Below are positions 11,348 through 22,860 of a stretch of DNA of 64,000 bases, piece by piece (position 1 is the stretch's first letter; each line of letters opens with the position of its first letter). The position numbers and the translations under genes are program-made. The notes under the pieces were generated by a model. The model searched no databases. It had not been told where the DNA came from and saw nothing but the letters and a program-made list of their open reading frames with translations. Source of the stretch: Cinnamomum chago (taxonomy: Eukaryota; Streptophyta; Magnoliopsida; Laurales; Lauraceae); the NCBI GenBank assembly GCA_038049695.1, contig CP142452.1, positions 51,170,501 through 51,234,500 of the forward strand. Reading direction: 5' to 3'.

Positions 11348-12800
11348 CTGCAAAAAGAAAAAAGAAAAAACATTTATTAATGAGGATGTATCCTTTTCTT
11401 TGGCAGTTATCTCAATGAGTTGCTGGCAGAGCAACACAAGCTCAGTCCTTTTATGCAGGTTCTTCCCCACTGTTATCGCCTGCTGAACCAGGGTGAGTAT
11501 CAAAGACAAGAAGATAAGTTCCCTGTACTTTTTCTGGTAATGATATAGTAACATAGTTAGACGATTAAATACAAGGGTTCCATTTGTTGGCATTTTCCGC
11601 TTGTAATCATTTTATTGAGTCAGTTTTAATGATGTTCGTAATTCGTATCTGTGTTGTAGAGCATTAAACGGTGATGCCAATCGGGAATTCTGATTTCTAG
11701 TCTGAGGATTTAACCAGATTCATTGACTCTGCTCTGTAATATTGTTTAGTGGTTTTGGAGATGCATGGAAAGGTCGGTGGTCTATGAGAATCTTGTATCT
11801 GGTATTTGATTCTCATAGTTAATTTGATTATGGGGATGCTTTGGTCATGTTGTAGGAAGGGGATGGTTTGATTTCAAAAGTAGATAGTGTTATGATTGTT
11901 ATATTCCCTCAATGCATGCTTTGACTGGAATGCTATTTGGCATTAGTAAATGGGAAATTTAAATTCTAAACCAATGCTTAAGATGTTTCTAAACACTGAC
12001 TCTGTCAGAGAATAAACATTAACTCAAATAGAAATAGGAGAAAGGAATATGTTCCCAGGAATGAAAGAGAGATGATTTGCACAATCCTTGGTTGATGATG
12101 TTGAAGCTGGTAGTGGTGTAAAGTGATACAGGTGTGCAGTGCCTTAAAGTTGTAACTCATTTTGCTTTGTCTCATGTGTAAGTGTTAGACAAGGGCTGCT
12201 TGTAAGAAGAATTGTCGGCTAGGCAGGAAGATATTCTCTCATTGTGTTTTCCTGGTTAGATTTTGAGTCTTTTGTGCTTTCATCTTTACTAGTATTCTGG
12301 CCATTCCCAACAACCCAGGAACTGCCATTCTGAATGAAAGGGGCTAGAGCATGAATCTTAGGACTGAAAAATTTGAAATAGGTGGCTTTTTAGCCCACAA
12401 GGAATTAGTGGTGTGGTCTTTCCAGCTGAGTGGTGGTTGCCTGGTTGGTGCTATGTAATGTTGAAGCTTCTAATATGTACTCTACTCCATATATATTAGT
12501 AATAAAATTTATTTTCTTTGCTTTGTATGTTTCCCCACTTTCGAATTTTAACCACTTAAAAAAATGATGCACATCTCTCTGTTTGGTAAGTTGTAATCTA
12601 TCTCAATAATTGTTTTTTTTTCTTTCTAATCCTTTGCCACAAATCGATATAAATATGCAAATGTGAATATCTTAATTTGAACTCTTCTTACGGTAAATAA
12701 ATTCTAATAGAATTCCGCTCTTTTCTAATAAATTCTAATAGAATTTCGCTTCTGCCATTGTTTTGAATTTTCTCAACTACTTTAATTTACTTCATCCATG
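11348..12800. other. CACTA interior, no gene recognised
   Basis: AT-rich, intron-like sequence. A short direct repeat aataaattctaatagaatt occurs at about 12696 and 12727. No further GH79 or MEX1 exon could be identified by eye. The captured MEX1 fragment probably brought part of its flanking intron. Confidence 0.4.
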
Positions 12801-14585
12801 GATGTGGCAATTCTGGGAAGATTTTATTACCATCGGCGGACTCTCTGTTCTCCCTCAGGTGAATCTAAATCTAGTGCTTGATTCCATTACCTGGCAGTTT
12901 TGTAGATTTATTTTTTTGGTTTTTCTTTATAGTTAAAGTTAACCTGACGTTGGAGTTTGGATTTGGATTGCAGGTCATGTGGTCGACGTTTGTTCCCTTT
13001 ATTCCCAACAGCATTTTTCCTGGGCTCCTCGCATTCATTGCAGCAGTGGCTGCTGTTGTTATGGTAAGCCTTTTTGTTTTTATATTTTTATTGCTTTTTA
13101 TGTTGATTGCTCTCATTAGTAGGATGCTTCTTCTATATGTTTAACAAATGCTAAAGGATGACATGCCTTTGTGGATTGGAGTTTGTTCTGCTTCTTGTTT
13201 GATGTGTTTGTACCATTCCCAGATCTGAATCTTGAAGATGAACCTTTCCAGCCCAAATCAGGTGAGGCAGAGTTCTCAAGTAGAAATTAGTTTGCCGGAA
13301 CTTGCATTTTGGGGAAAATACTGCCATTCTACTTTGTTTGGGTAGACAGAGAGAAGTATGGCTGATAATTTTTTTTGAATTGACTACATTTATATTAGAT
13401 GAAAGTGGAAAAGAAGAAAGTCAATTGTTTTTCTTTCTGGATTCAATCTGCAATTTTCTCAACTGCTACATCATGCTGTATGTTGACCAATTATCACTAT
13501 GGATGGTTGGCAACTAAATGCTGAGCAGAACTGCTTTTCATATGTGACAATATTGTTGGAATTATGAATTGTTGTTGGTGCTGCAAATCCATAGTAACCT
13601 GCTGGAAAAGCAGACCCACATCTGGATGTTGTCATTAAGCAGCATCCACTGCTGGTCTTAGGAAACCATAGGCGTGAAAACTAGAAAATAATAATAATTG
13701 AGTGGAGCATGGAAACACATTGATGAACAACTGAAGTTCCAGTAAATGAGGCTTGCTCCAAGAACCTCATAAAAGCTTGTGTTGTCTACATCTCTGGAGC
13801 ATGCTCTCCTCTACTGATAGTTTCAGTAGGAGCTCTGATGATCTAAGCAAAGTGGCTATCTCCCAGTCAAAGATGCTAAGAAATGTTTATCCAGTGAAAA
13901 AATAGTAAGGTAAGCATCTGTAGACTACAACTTGAATTCTTTGATTGCTCTAGTTATGCTACAAAATCCAGGTATGTTGCTAAATGAATGTCAATGAGGC
14001 TTTGATGTGCTCCAAGTATCCATATTCATGGAGAAGCAGATTATGCTGCTGACCTGCTGAAAAGGGTTTCTTACACCGTAATCCCTTCAATCATCTGTTT
14101 CTGGTTTTGGCTTTGACTGTATTTATATTTCTAGTTGCGTGTCTAGTATATTGAAATTAATGTTCTCCTCAGATATCACCCTTTTTTTATTTCAAATTTT
14201 CATCTTTCAAAGTATTCGTTGTTAAGGTCCATGCATCTTTCTTAATTATGCATTACTACGAATTGCAGGCACGAACAGGGAAGCTTTCAGAGAAAGGCGT
14301 CAAATTTGTTGGGTCAATATCTGGGTGGACTGCCACTCTACTCTTCATGTGGATGCCAGTTTCACAGATGGTATCTATAAACATTCTCTCTGGTTCTTAA
14401 AACTATAAATGGTTGTAACCATTTTTTTCATGTCACCCTTAAACCTAATATTGCATTTCTGTTCAGTGGACAAGTTTTCTCAACCCGGACAACAACAGAG
14501 GTTTGTCAGCTTTTTCAATGCTGCTAGCTATGATCGGAAATGGTCTTATGGTCCCGCGTGCACTTTTTATTCGTGACTTCATGTG
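12801..14585 (+). pseudogene. Captured maltose transporter (MEX1-like) gene fragment, four exons
   Basis: Four consecutive exons stay open and in phase 0: 12801-12858 (WQFWEDFITIGGLSVLPQ), 12974-13063 (VMWSTFVPFIPNSIFPG...), 14269-14370 (ARTGKLSEKGVKFVGS...SQM) and 14467-14585 (WTSFLNPDNNRGLSAF...RDFMW). Introns are GT-AG. The peptide is hydrophobic with membrane-like segments and has the signature blocks I associate with the chloroplast-envelope maltose exporter MEX1, which exports maltose from starch breakdown. About 123 codons of an expected roughly 400 are present: transit peptide, N-terminal helices and the C-terminal end are missing. The first exon has no visible AG acceptor, so the capture breakpoint may lie at about 12800. 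No stop codon interrupts it, suggesting recent capture. Confidence 0.82.
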
Positions 14586-15438
14586 GTACTTCTTGTTTCC
14601 TTGGAATCTTCATATTATCATTGCAAATACAGATTATCATATTGCTATGGTTGTTCTCTTGATTTTCTAAGAATGACTGAATCTAGATGCTGAAATACTT
14701 GATTCTCGTAGCACATAGTGTATATTGGATTAGGAATATTTGGGATTTGGATAGCCTACAATTTGTGTTTCTCGAAAAACTTATGCCATAACAGGAATTT
14801 TGAGATGTTAGCAGCGACAACACCAAGTATATATTGTGCAAAACAATAATGACTATTATAATAATTTATAAGGCAGCGGTCAGTTTTCTTTATATAATGG
14901 TACTTTACAATTTTTTTTTTAATGTTCTTATCTGCTTGTATGTGCTTCTCAGCAAAAAAAAAATTTGTTACACCTAGTGGAAGTGAAAAATGATGGGTTT
15001 ATAATGGCACATTTCTTGCACCTGTTTGGTTCTCTGGTAGGAACTGTACCTGAAGTCTTTCTTACAATTTATAGGTTTGGAATCTTTCCCCCTTCTTTTC
15101 AAACGCTTCACATTAAATACTATTTGAATGTTGTACCCTTTTTTGGGCCTATTTTTATTAGGCTCTTGTAGTTCCCCTCTAACCTCCTGATTCCTTAGAC
15201 TATTGATGTGTAGTAGCTAAATTTGATGTTAGGATGATAACACCCATTGGATATCACTTTTCTTTATGTTGTCACAACTGAGAAAGAATAAAAGTTGGCT
15301 GCTGGCTGGTACATGTAATGTGAAAATTTTTCTATTTTCTCAATTAGTGAGAAAGAATAAAAGTTGGCTGCATATATAGATTCTTTTTGGGATAGTATCA
15401 ACTAACTATCAATAAGTGATAAAATAAGAGAAACCGTT
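14586..15438. other. CACTA interior, no gene recognised
   Basis: AT-rich sequence downstream of the last MEX1-like exon. A phrase gagaaagaataaaagttggc is repeated at about 15281 and 15349. A 68-codon open frame near 14965-15171 has no recognisable domain. The next expected MEX1 exon was not found. Confidence 0.4.
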
Positions 15439-15439
15439 T

Positions 15440-15634
15440 ATGATGATTGGACATATCCAATGCAAGCTAACACCAAGGGGAAATAGTAGGCCGAAGAAAA
15501 ATAGGATAGAAGTAACAAGAATAGATTTGAATAAGTGCAATCTATTTGAAGATTTGGATCAAAATAGATTAGAATGGGTAAACAAAATTCATATAATTGA
15601 CTCTAGCATAAATGGGACGAGGCTTTATTGTTGA
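15440..15634 (+). pseudogene. LINE reverse transcriptase C-terminal scrap
   Basis: The peptide has IGHIQCK, then GNSRPKKNRIEVTRIDLNK, then DLDQNRLEWVNKIHI. This follows the pattern common after the reverse transcriptase of plant LINE-derived sequences: a GRPKK-like motif, a D(L/M) helix, then R..W...I. Only this tail is present, with a terminal stop at 15632. An A-rich tract occurs at 15908. It is likely a processed or captured fragment within the CACTA element. Confidence 0.55.
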
Positions 15635-15968
15635 TGTACATGTTACATAAATTCTTCTTCTTCGAGGTGTGAAAGAAAATCACATTAAACATGTGATGTG
15701 AGAAATATATCAGAAGTTTAAGCTATAGAATTTTCCAGGACTTTCTCAACCAACGCACGACCCTTATTGAGTATCAAGTGATTGATATATCTGCCCACGG
15801 TTTCCAGTGACAAATGTATGGATTTGGCACTTAGGGATGCTTTCCTTCGAATTTTATTTTTCTTGCGCTGTTTGGATCCTTGAAATCAGTTGCAGTTCAC
15901 TTAGTCAAAAAAAAAAAAAAAGGAAAAGAAAAACACCTTTAACTCCGTTTACAAGTAATTAGTTGCAG

Positions 15969-16111
15969 CAAAGAACAAAGCCATTGGGGCATATATATAT
16001 GACTCGGGATATTCAAACAAAAGAATCCTGATTTTGCATAAACCGAGTTATCTTCATTTGGTTTATGAAGATCCAAGCGGGCCCAATGCATCAATGTTTA
16101 TCATGAAACAG
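15969..16111 (+). other. Candidate captured exon, gene not recognised
   Basis: A 143-nt open stretch lies between ttgcag (ending 15968) and a gtattg donor (16112). The phase implied by the open frame reads AIGAYIYDSGYSNKRILILH and later YEDPSGPNASMFIMKQ without stops. It lies 200 bases before the kinesin exon, but I cannot match it to the kinesin motor or any family. It may be a chance frame. Confidence 0.35.
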
Positions 16112-16143
16112 GTATTGTATACTGTGTTGCAATGAAAATGGCA

Positions 16144-16390
16144 TAGGAAGCTGATCTTATAATTATCAATTCTGCTGATGTTGTTCTACATGTATGTGGT
16201 ACATCCAAAATGCACCTCTACTGTCATAATGAACTTTGATGTTTGTGTGTGGGTTCACCTTTATCCACATAATGAACTTTGATGAATTTTTTTTTTCACT
16301 TGGTTACAGGTATTGTTTTTGCATATGGACAAACTAATAGTGGGAAAACACACACCATGCAAGGATCCACAGCTGAACCTGGGGTTATTC
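16144..16390 (+). repeat. 247-bp direct repeat flanking the nested LTR element, copy 1
   Basis: From taggaagctgatc to ggggttattc this is identical by eye to 22218-22464, including a 10-T run. It contains the end of an intron and most of a kinesin exon. The nested LTR element begins at the next base. Confidence 0.9.
16310..16390 (+). pseudogene. Kinesin motor exon fragment (copy 1, cut by LTR)
   Basis: After the acceptor ttacag the exon encodes [17 protein letters not shown] followed by [20 protein letters not shown] is the kinesin P-loop (nucleotide-binding) motif. The surrounding residues suggest a CENP-E-like (kinesin-7) plant motor, though that subfamily call is tentative. The LTR element starts directly after the codon for isoleucine, so the exon is truncated. 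No other motor exons are recognised nearby. Confidence 0.8.
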
Positions 16391-18108
16391 TGAAAGTCCT
16401 TAGGATCCTAACCCTAGAGGGGGGGGGGGTGAATAGGGTGAGCTACAATTGTGACCAATTTAAGACAAATTTTAACTTCTTAACAAAAACTAGTCACATG
16501 TGATGATTTAATCAAACAATATGCGGAAGCTAATATAAACAATCACCACAAAAGCAAGCACCACAACACCAAGGTTTATAGTGGCTCGGCCTCAATGCCT
16601 ACATCCACTACCGGCTTGTGATCTAATCACCCCACCGGATTTCCACTATTTATGCTTTTTACTAGGCTAAGCAATAACCCTTACAATGTTGTTTTTCTAG
16701 GCTAAACAACAACCTCTCAATGTGCTTTTCTAGGCTAAGCAATAACCTTTACAAGATGCTTTTCTTAGGCTAAGCAATAACCTTACAAGATGCTTTTCTT
16801 AGGCTAAGCAATAACCTTTACAAATCAAGATTTCTCTAAGAAGGTGTCTTTACAAAAGATCACTCTAAGAGATACAATTTAAGCACAATGGAATTGCCTC
16901 TAAATAGGCTTATATGAAAGTGAAATTCCAAATTACAAACATACACTAAAACAAGTTAAAGTGTGTGCACAAGTGTATGAATGCTTTTCTTCAATCAATT
17001 TCTACAATGAAGCTCCTAAATGAATGCATGATGCATTTTAAAATCAAAGCTTATAAAATGATGATTGAAGATAAAACTAATCACATGAAAGATTCACACA
17101 ACTTAAAGAAATGATCTAAAACATGTTGTATGAATATAAAAGTCTAAGAACACATGTGATTTAGATGAGAGTGATTGCAAACCATTCTAATATACCAATG
17201 AAGATAATGAGTTTGCAAAACAACTCTTTAAAAGCTAGAAATCATGCATAAATGAAAATACAAAGATTTAAACATGCATTGATTCTACTTTTAATGGAAA
17301 TCAAAATGACAAGTAAGATGTACCTTTTTAAAACTCAAGCATTTGATTTCCAAATAGCCCTCTAGCCTTTCCAACTTCTTCCCCTTTCCTTGGTTCCAAA
17401 ATGGTCTCAAAAGTTCATGTATCAAGCCTTGAAAAAGGTTGGAAATGAATGGACTTTATAGCCAAAAAGTGCCCAACGGCTAGTCCTCGGTCGACCTGCA
17501 AAGACGCCTCGGTCGACCATGAACACAGAACGGTCAAAAAAATGACCGTTTGAAAAACTGCTTTTAGTGGCGGACACAGAGACCACCGGTAAAAGTGGTT
17601 TTGTCCGCCGGTAAAAGTCATGTTTTCCCAAAAATGCAACTTTTCAAAGTATTTCTTGGGGGAACTTTTGGCCACTAAATCAAGCTTGAATAACATGTTT
17701 TAGATCAATCTAAGATGATTAAAAACATGAAACACAAAGAGCCTAAAATGATTCGAAACTTTAAATCCAAAGGCTAGCTTGATTTCTAAAAACTCTTTTC
17801 ACATAAAAATGCATACAAAGATGATTCTGAAAGAGATGAATGCATGCAAGGCACAAACCTAAATTCTCAATATGATTTCACAAAAGTAATGCACAAAGAA
17901 TTAGGTTTTCAAAAGAGTTTGAATTCTAAAATCAGTGCATCCAAGTTTAGAAACAAAACATGCATAAAACAATACTTTTACAAATCTTAAAAGCAATGCA
18001 TGTATAAAACCAGATTTCAAGGTTTTCTAAAACAATGCATGAGTGTAAATTCAAATGATGTGAATATGTTAATGCATCCATCAAATTGCAAATACAAAAT
18101 TCCTAACA
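16391..18108 (-). repeat. 3' LTR of LARD-like element (1718 bp)
   Basis: The minus strand runs from TGTTAGGAATT at 18108 to GGACTTTCA at 16391. Relative to the other two family members it lacks several hundred bases. A CGGTCGACC-type palindrome cluster lies at 17485-17520, and TATAAAG at 17460-17454. A G-run (ctagaggggg...) is at about 16420. Confidence 0.8.
17454..17460 (-). promoter_or_regulatory. TATA box in LTR 16391-18108
   Basis: The minus strand reads GGCTATAAAGTCC, about 25 bases downstream of the palindrome cluster. The equivalent position is seen in both other LTRs of this family. Confidence 0.5.
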
Positions 18109-18124
18109 ATCTCCCCCTTTGCAA
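18109..18124 (-). other. Polypurine tract of LARD-like element
   Basis: The minus strand reads GCAAAGGGGGAGAT directly before TGTTAGG, the expected plus-strand primer of reverse transcription. Confidence 0.8.
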
Positions 18125-20023
18125 TTTGATGGCAACTTACTCATCATTGAATTAGCACAACAAGTCTTCAGCTCCCCCTAAGCTGGACAAGTCTTGAAAT
18201 CTTCTTGGATGCTCCTCCTCTTAGCTTGGGCTCTTTTCTTCATTCTTCTTGATGCTTGGAGCTTGATCAATCTTCAAGCTTTCTCTTCTTCTTTCCTTTC
18301 TATGACCAAGCATCTTCTTTAGCTCCAAGCTTTCTTTCTTCTATTTGCTCTCCCCCTTTGACCGTGCCCTTCTCTCCCTTTGGCAAGATATGCATTCACT
18401 CCCTTTGTAGAAGATCATACACAACTCTCCCCTTAGGAAGCTTGGACATTCTCTTCACCCTTCTTGAGAACTTGAATGCTCTCTCTCCCTTTTGAAGAAT
18501 AGGAGATCTTTGAGTACTTGAATGTTCTCTCCCCCTTTGCCATTAAATTGCAAAGGTACCTACACACATGAAATAAGGAAAATACCTTTAGTAGCACCTA
18601 TTAACAAAAGAATTCGAAAATGATAATCATAACAGACTAACATGTATGGAAGTTATCTCTAAGGGCTCAAAGGCAATCCAAGGGTCAATTTGATCAAAAC
18701 TAATACTTCCTATGAAGGTTTACACTCCCCCTCAATCCATTATCTCCTTTTGTCAAACTTTTGACAAAGATTTAACTATTAGGTGCAAGAAGAAGATGGT
18801 TTAACCAATTGAGGGTCAACATCAAGAGAAGGATTAGATTCATTTAACTATAAAGCTCAATATGATCAAATTACCAAAAGAGAGCTAGGTCTAATGGGAA
18901 AAGCAATCATGGATACCAATTGGAAAAACAAAGAATACCAATTGAGATTTAAGGATATGACTATTAAATCAATCACTCTAAAATGGATTTAAAAGTATGA
19001 CTATTAGGAAAAATCCAAATTAGAGCTATCCATGAAGCAATGGGGTTTATTAATCATAGCATCAAATAATCTAACTATGGAAAGCATATGCTATGAAGGT
19101 TTTGAAAATCATTTCATTCAATCAACAAATATGACTTATCAAAGTGCAAGATGAGTGAAATGAAATTCAAACATGAAGCCAACCTCAACTAATAACCAAC
19201 CAATATTATGAACACATAAACATAGTGGTCATGAGATATACCTATATGAGCAAAAGAGGTGGCAACATGAAAATTATGATGCTAATGGTGTGTGACATGG
19301 AACAATCATATTACTAATCAAGTTCAATCCAATGCACACAAGGTTTATCACATTCACAAGAAATCAAATCAATCAAAAAATATACCAATTGAAACCAATT
19401 GAATTTGATAACATGATAAAGAGCAAGAATGTGGCAAACACAAAATTCCATCAAGCATCATAAATGGATATTCATCATTTTTAAAGATATGACTAATGAG
19501 CATAGTGATGAACAAGATAAATTGCAATGCAAAAGGATATAACTATAAGAACACAATGCAAATCCATCATGAAAATATTGCAATCAAGGGATTTTGAAAA
19601 CCATGAGATATGACTTTAAAAAGTTCATGAAGACAAAATCAAATGATCACAAAGAAACATTGCAATTTAAAAGATGTTACTATAAAGCAACCAAATGCAA
19701 ATGTAGCATGACCAACAAAAAGATTTAACTATAAAGAATAGGTTGGTCTAGGGGGATCAAGGCCTTAAGGTTAGTCTAAATGTGTACGAATGAAGATTCA
19801 CCTAAGGTCTTGAAAAGGGTGTCCTTGAGAGTACACTATGAGGACTCACCAACTTTTAAAGATATAACTTGAAAAAGTCTTAGAGTGGTGCAAAGAAGCT
19901 AGGGAAAATTCATTTTCAAACATAGTGGAAATCTTTAAAAAGATATGCAATAAATCACAACACTGGGGTTCAAATCTAGCAAAGATCAACTCCGGGTTGT
20001 TAAGCCCTAAAATGGAGTAACCC
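18125..20023 (-). other. Non-coding internal region of LARD-like element
   Basis: No ORF over about 60 codons with a recognisable domain, except a compositional CT-rich frame at 18256-18495. From 18770 to 19950 a loose motif aaagata(t)(g/a)acta(t)aa recurs about ten times at irregular spacing. The element may use packaging and replication enzymes of a copia relative. Confidence 0.6.
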
Positions 20024-20037
20024 GCTCTGATACCACT
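20024..20037 (-). other. Primer-binding site of LARD-like element
   Basis: The minus strand reads AGTGGTATCAGAGC next to the 5' LTR, complementary to initiator tRNA-Met. This sets the orientation. Confidence 0.85.
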
Positions 20038-22217
20038 TGTAAGTCCATGGGGATCCGAACCCTAGAGGGGGGGGGTGAATAGGGTGAGCTTCAATTATGA
20101 CCAATTTTAAACAATTTTAACTTCTTTAAAACAAACTAGTCACATGTGATGATTTATCATACAAGATGCGGAAGCTAACAAAAGAATCACCACAAAGCAA
20201 TCACCATCACACAAGTATTTATAGTGGTTCGGCCTCAATGCCTACATCCACTACCGGCTTGTGACCCAACACCCCACCGGATTTCCACTATTTATGCTTT
20301 TCAATAGGCTAAGCAATAACCTTTACAATATGCTTTTCAAGGCTAAGCAATAACCTTTACAATGATGTTTTTCAAGGCTTAACATCAACCTATCCATTAT
20401 GCTTTTATAGGCTAAGCAATAACCTCTTCAACCACAAGGTTGGTTATCTCTCTAATTTAGTGTCTATCATACACTTGATGGAGATTCAATTAAGCTCATT
20501 ACAATGCCTCTTAATTAGGCGGATATGGAAGTGAAAATCTAATACACACTCACACTATGAATGCAAAGATGAAAGTACATGAAGTGTGTGTGTGTGGTCC
20601 TCAATCATTTTGAAAATGAAAGCTCATAAATGTATGCCTAAGGCTTTTGAAAGTTTTAGCTCAAAAACATTTATGATTGAGGATAGAATGCAATCACATG
20701 TTAAAAGTAACAACTTGTTAATGATATCAAAGTTACACAAGTTGTATGAAATTAATTAGCTCTAAACATGTGATGCATAGGGATGTCAATCAAATCAACA
20801 TGAAGCTCAAAACATAAAAATAGATTTGATTGAAAAGAGGGGACAAATCATATGTAATTATAAATACAACTTGAAAGTGATATACCTATCAAAGTAAGGC
20901 AAGTTGTGAAACTTTAAAACAATAATACACATATGATTTGTAAATATGTTGAATCCAAAACATAAGATACATTTGAAAGAGATTTTCTTATGATGGAAAA
21001 ACAACACCCAAAGATTCAACAAAGTATATGAATCATGTTACATATTTCATTAACATGATCTACTTAGATTTACCAAAGATAAAGTACTACTTTGATTGAA
21101 TCAAATGGTGATGCATCCAAAACAATAGATCTATTCAAAATATAAGACATGCTAAGGATAAAACACATCATAGGTTAACATGTTACTAAGATTTATCAAA
21201 GATAAAACAAAACATGAAAACATATGATTTGTAAAGAAGTTGAGTCCAAAACATAAGATAGTTTTGAAAGTGATTTTCTTATGATGGAAAACAACAACCA
21301 AAGATTCAACCAAGTATAGGAATCATGTTACATATAATTTCAAAGGTTCTTTCATTAACATGATCTACTTAGATTTACCAATTCAAGTACTACTTGGATT
21401 GAATCAAATGGTGTTGTATCCAAAACAATAAATCAACTCAAAACATAAAACATGTTAAGGACACAACACAAACATAGTTTAACATGCTAGAAATGATTTA
21501 CTAAAAATAAAACAAAGCATGAAAACATATGATTAAGGAAAGTAAAGCCTACTTGGTGATTTAACTTCATTAATCCAAGCTTTAGCTTTCCTAATGCTCC
21601 CCTTCATCCCTTAGTTCATTTCCCTTCTATTTGCCTCAAAACCTCTCAAGGAGGGGCTTAAAATTCCCAACTTTTGGCAAAGGAAAGAACTCATATATAT
21701 AGCAAAAAGTGCCCAACGGCTAGTCCTCGGTCGACCGGCAAACAGGTCTCGGTCGACCGGGATCACACAACGGTCGGATTTCTGACCGTTGGTGCGCCAG
21801 GCCATTTTTGCCTTGCAGTGTTCCCGGTCGACCGGGACCTCTGCGCCGGTCGACCGGCGACACTGCAGGGGCCACCAAAAATTCCAACTTATGCATTTTC
21901 AAAGATTTTCTTGGTGGAACTTTGGGCCATTTAATCAAGCTTAAAAACATGTTTTAAATCATTCTAAGCGTTTTAAACATGAACCATAAAAAGCCTAAAA
22001 CATTTTGAAAGATTTAAAACTCATAGGCTAGCTTGATTTTCTAAAACTCTTTTCTAAAACAAATGCATCCAAGATTAAAAACAAATCATGCATAAAACAA
22101 TATCTTAAAAACAATGCATGAATAAAACAAGATTTCAAGTTTATCTAAAACAATGCAAGTGTGTGAATCAAATGATGCTTGAATGATAATGCATCCATCA
22201 AATTGCAATCTATAACC
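20038..22217 (-). repeat. 5' LTR of LARD-like element (about 2180 bp)
   Basis: It starts at 20038 as tgtaagtccatgg and ends near 22217. The expected terminal cctaaca is degraded to aaccta, so about ten bases are lost where it meets the 247-bp repeat. A cluster of CGGTCGACCG palindromes lies at 21726-21870, just upstream of the TATA box. Segments 20980-21140 and 21230-21440 are internal repeats of each other (ttgaatcaaatggtg, aaacataagat). Confidence 0.8.
21694..21701 (-). promoter_or_regulatory. TATA box in LTR 20038-22217
   Basis: The minus strand reads GCTATATATATGAG about 25 bases after the palindrome cluster. Confidence 0.5.
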
Positions 22218-22464
22218 TAGGAAGCTGATCTTATAATTATCAATTCTGCTGATGTTGTTCTACATGTATGTGGTACATCCAAAATGCACCTCTACTGTCA
22301 TAATGAACTTTGATGTTTGTGTGTGGGTTCACCTTTATCCACATAATGAACTTTGATGAATTTTTTTTTTCACTTGGTTACAGGTATTGTTTTTGCATAT
22401 GGACAAACTAATAGTGGGAAAACACACACCATGCAAGGATCCACAGCTGAACCTGGGGTTATTC
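22218..22464 (+). repeat. 247-bp direct repeat flanking the nested LTR element, copy 2
   Basis: Identical by eye to 16144-16390. Sequence continues past it into cctcttgccgtgc, so this copy holds the uninterrupted exon. Confidence 0.9.
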
Positions 22465-22500
22465 CTCTTGCCGTGCTTGACTTGTTTCATATCATTGTCA
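22384..22500 (+). pseudogene. Kinesin motor exon fragment (copy 2, uninterrupted)
   Basis: After ttacag the frame encodes [17 protein letters not shown], then [20 protein letters not shown], a continuous match to the kinesin P-loop and following helix. The reading continues into non-kinesin residues and ends at a stop at about 22578, so the donor site or the capture junction lies near 22497. No further motor exons are present before the CACTA right end; function as a motor is impossible. Confidence 0.8.
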
Positions 22501-22860
22501 TCATAAATCAACTAGTATTGCAGCTCTTGTTACGGAAGTTTGGTGGTCACGGACTCACGGGTGTCATTTCTTGCTTATAAAATTTTGTGTGTTTGGTGGT
22601 CATTTGAATGTTGGTACATAGTAGAATGTTAGCATTTGTTTTAATTTTGTAATAGTAATGGTAAAGTGTTTTCAATGTTGTAAGGATGTTTGAATATTAA
22701 TATGAAGTGAAATGAGTTTTCTTGTTTCATTTGTTCATGATTTTGGAATGGAAATGGATGTAGGGTGTATAGTAGATGTGGTCTTGGATAATGGAATTAG
22801 AAATTTCAATTTATTAATGTGACAAACAGGAAAATAAATTTAAAAATCAAATAAATTAAA
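22501..22860. other. CACTA interior, 3' UTR-like
   Basis: AT-rich with runs such as ggtggtcatttgaatgttgg and aatattaatatgaagtg that look like a 3' untranslated region. No gene seen. Confidence 0.35.

Larger units (their letters stand above)
16391..22217 (-). mobile_element. Non-autonomous LTR retrotransposon (LARD-like) nested in the CACTA element
   Basis: In minus orientation: 5' LTR 22217-20038, primer-binding site 20037-20024, internal region, polypurine tract near 18124-18109, 3' LTR 18108-16391. The 1.93 kb internal region has no recognisable gag or pol, matching the definition of a large retrotransposon derivative dependent on enzymes from elsewhere. The two LTRs differ clearly in length (about 2180 against 1718) and sequence. 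Instead of a 5-bp target duplication the element is flanked by the 247-bp direct repeat. A solo LTR of the same family is at 47910-50118. Confidence 0.8.

Noticed and set aside
14965..15171. 68-codon ORF as a continuation of the MEX1-like gene
   Set aside because: Residues do not resemble the expected next helices of the transporter and no splice context supports it.
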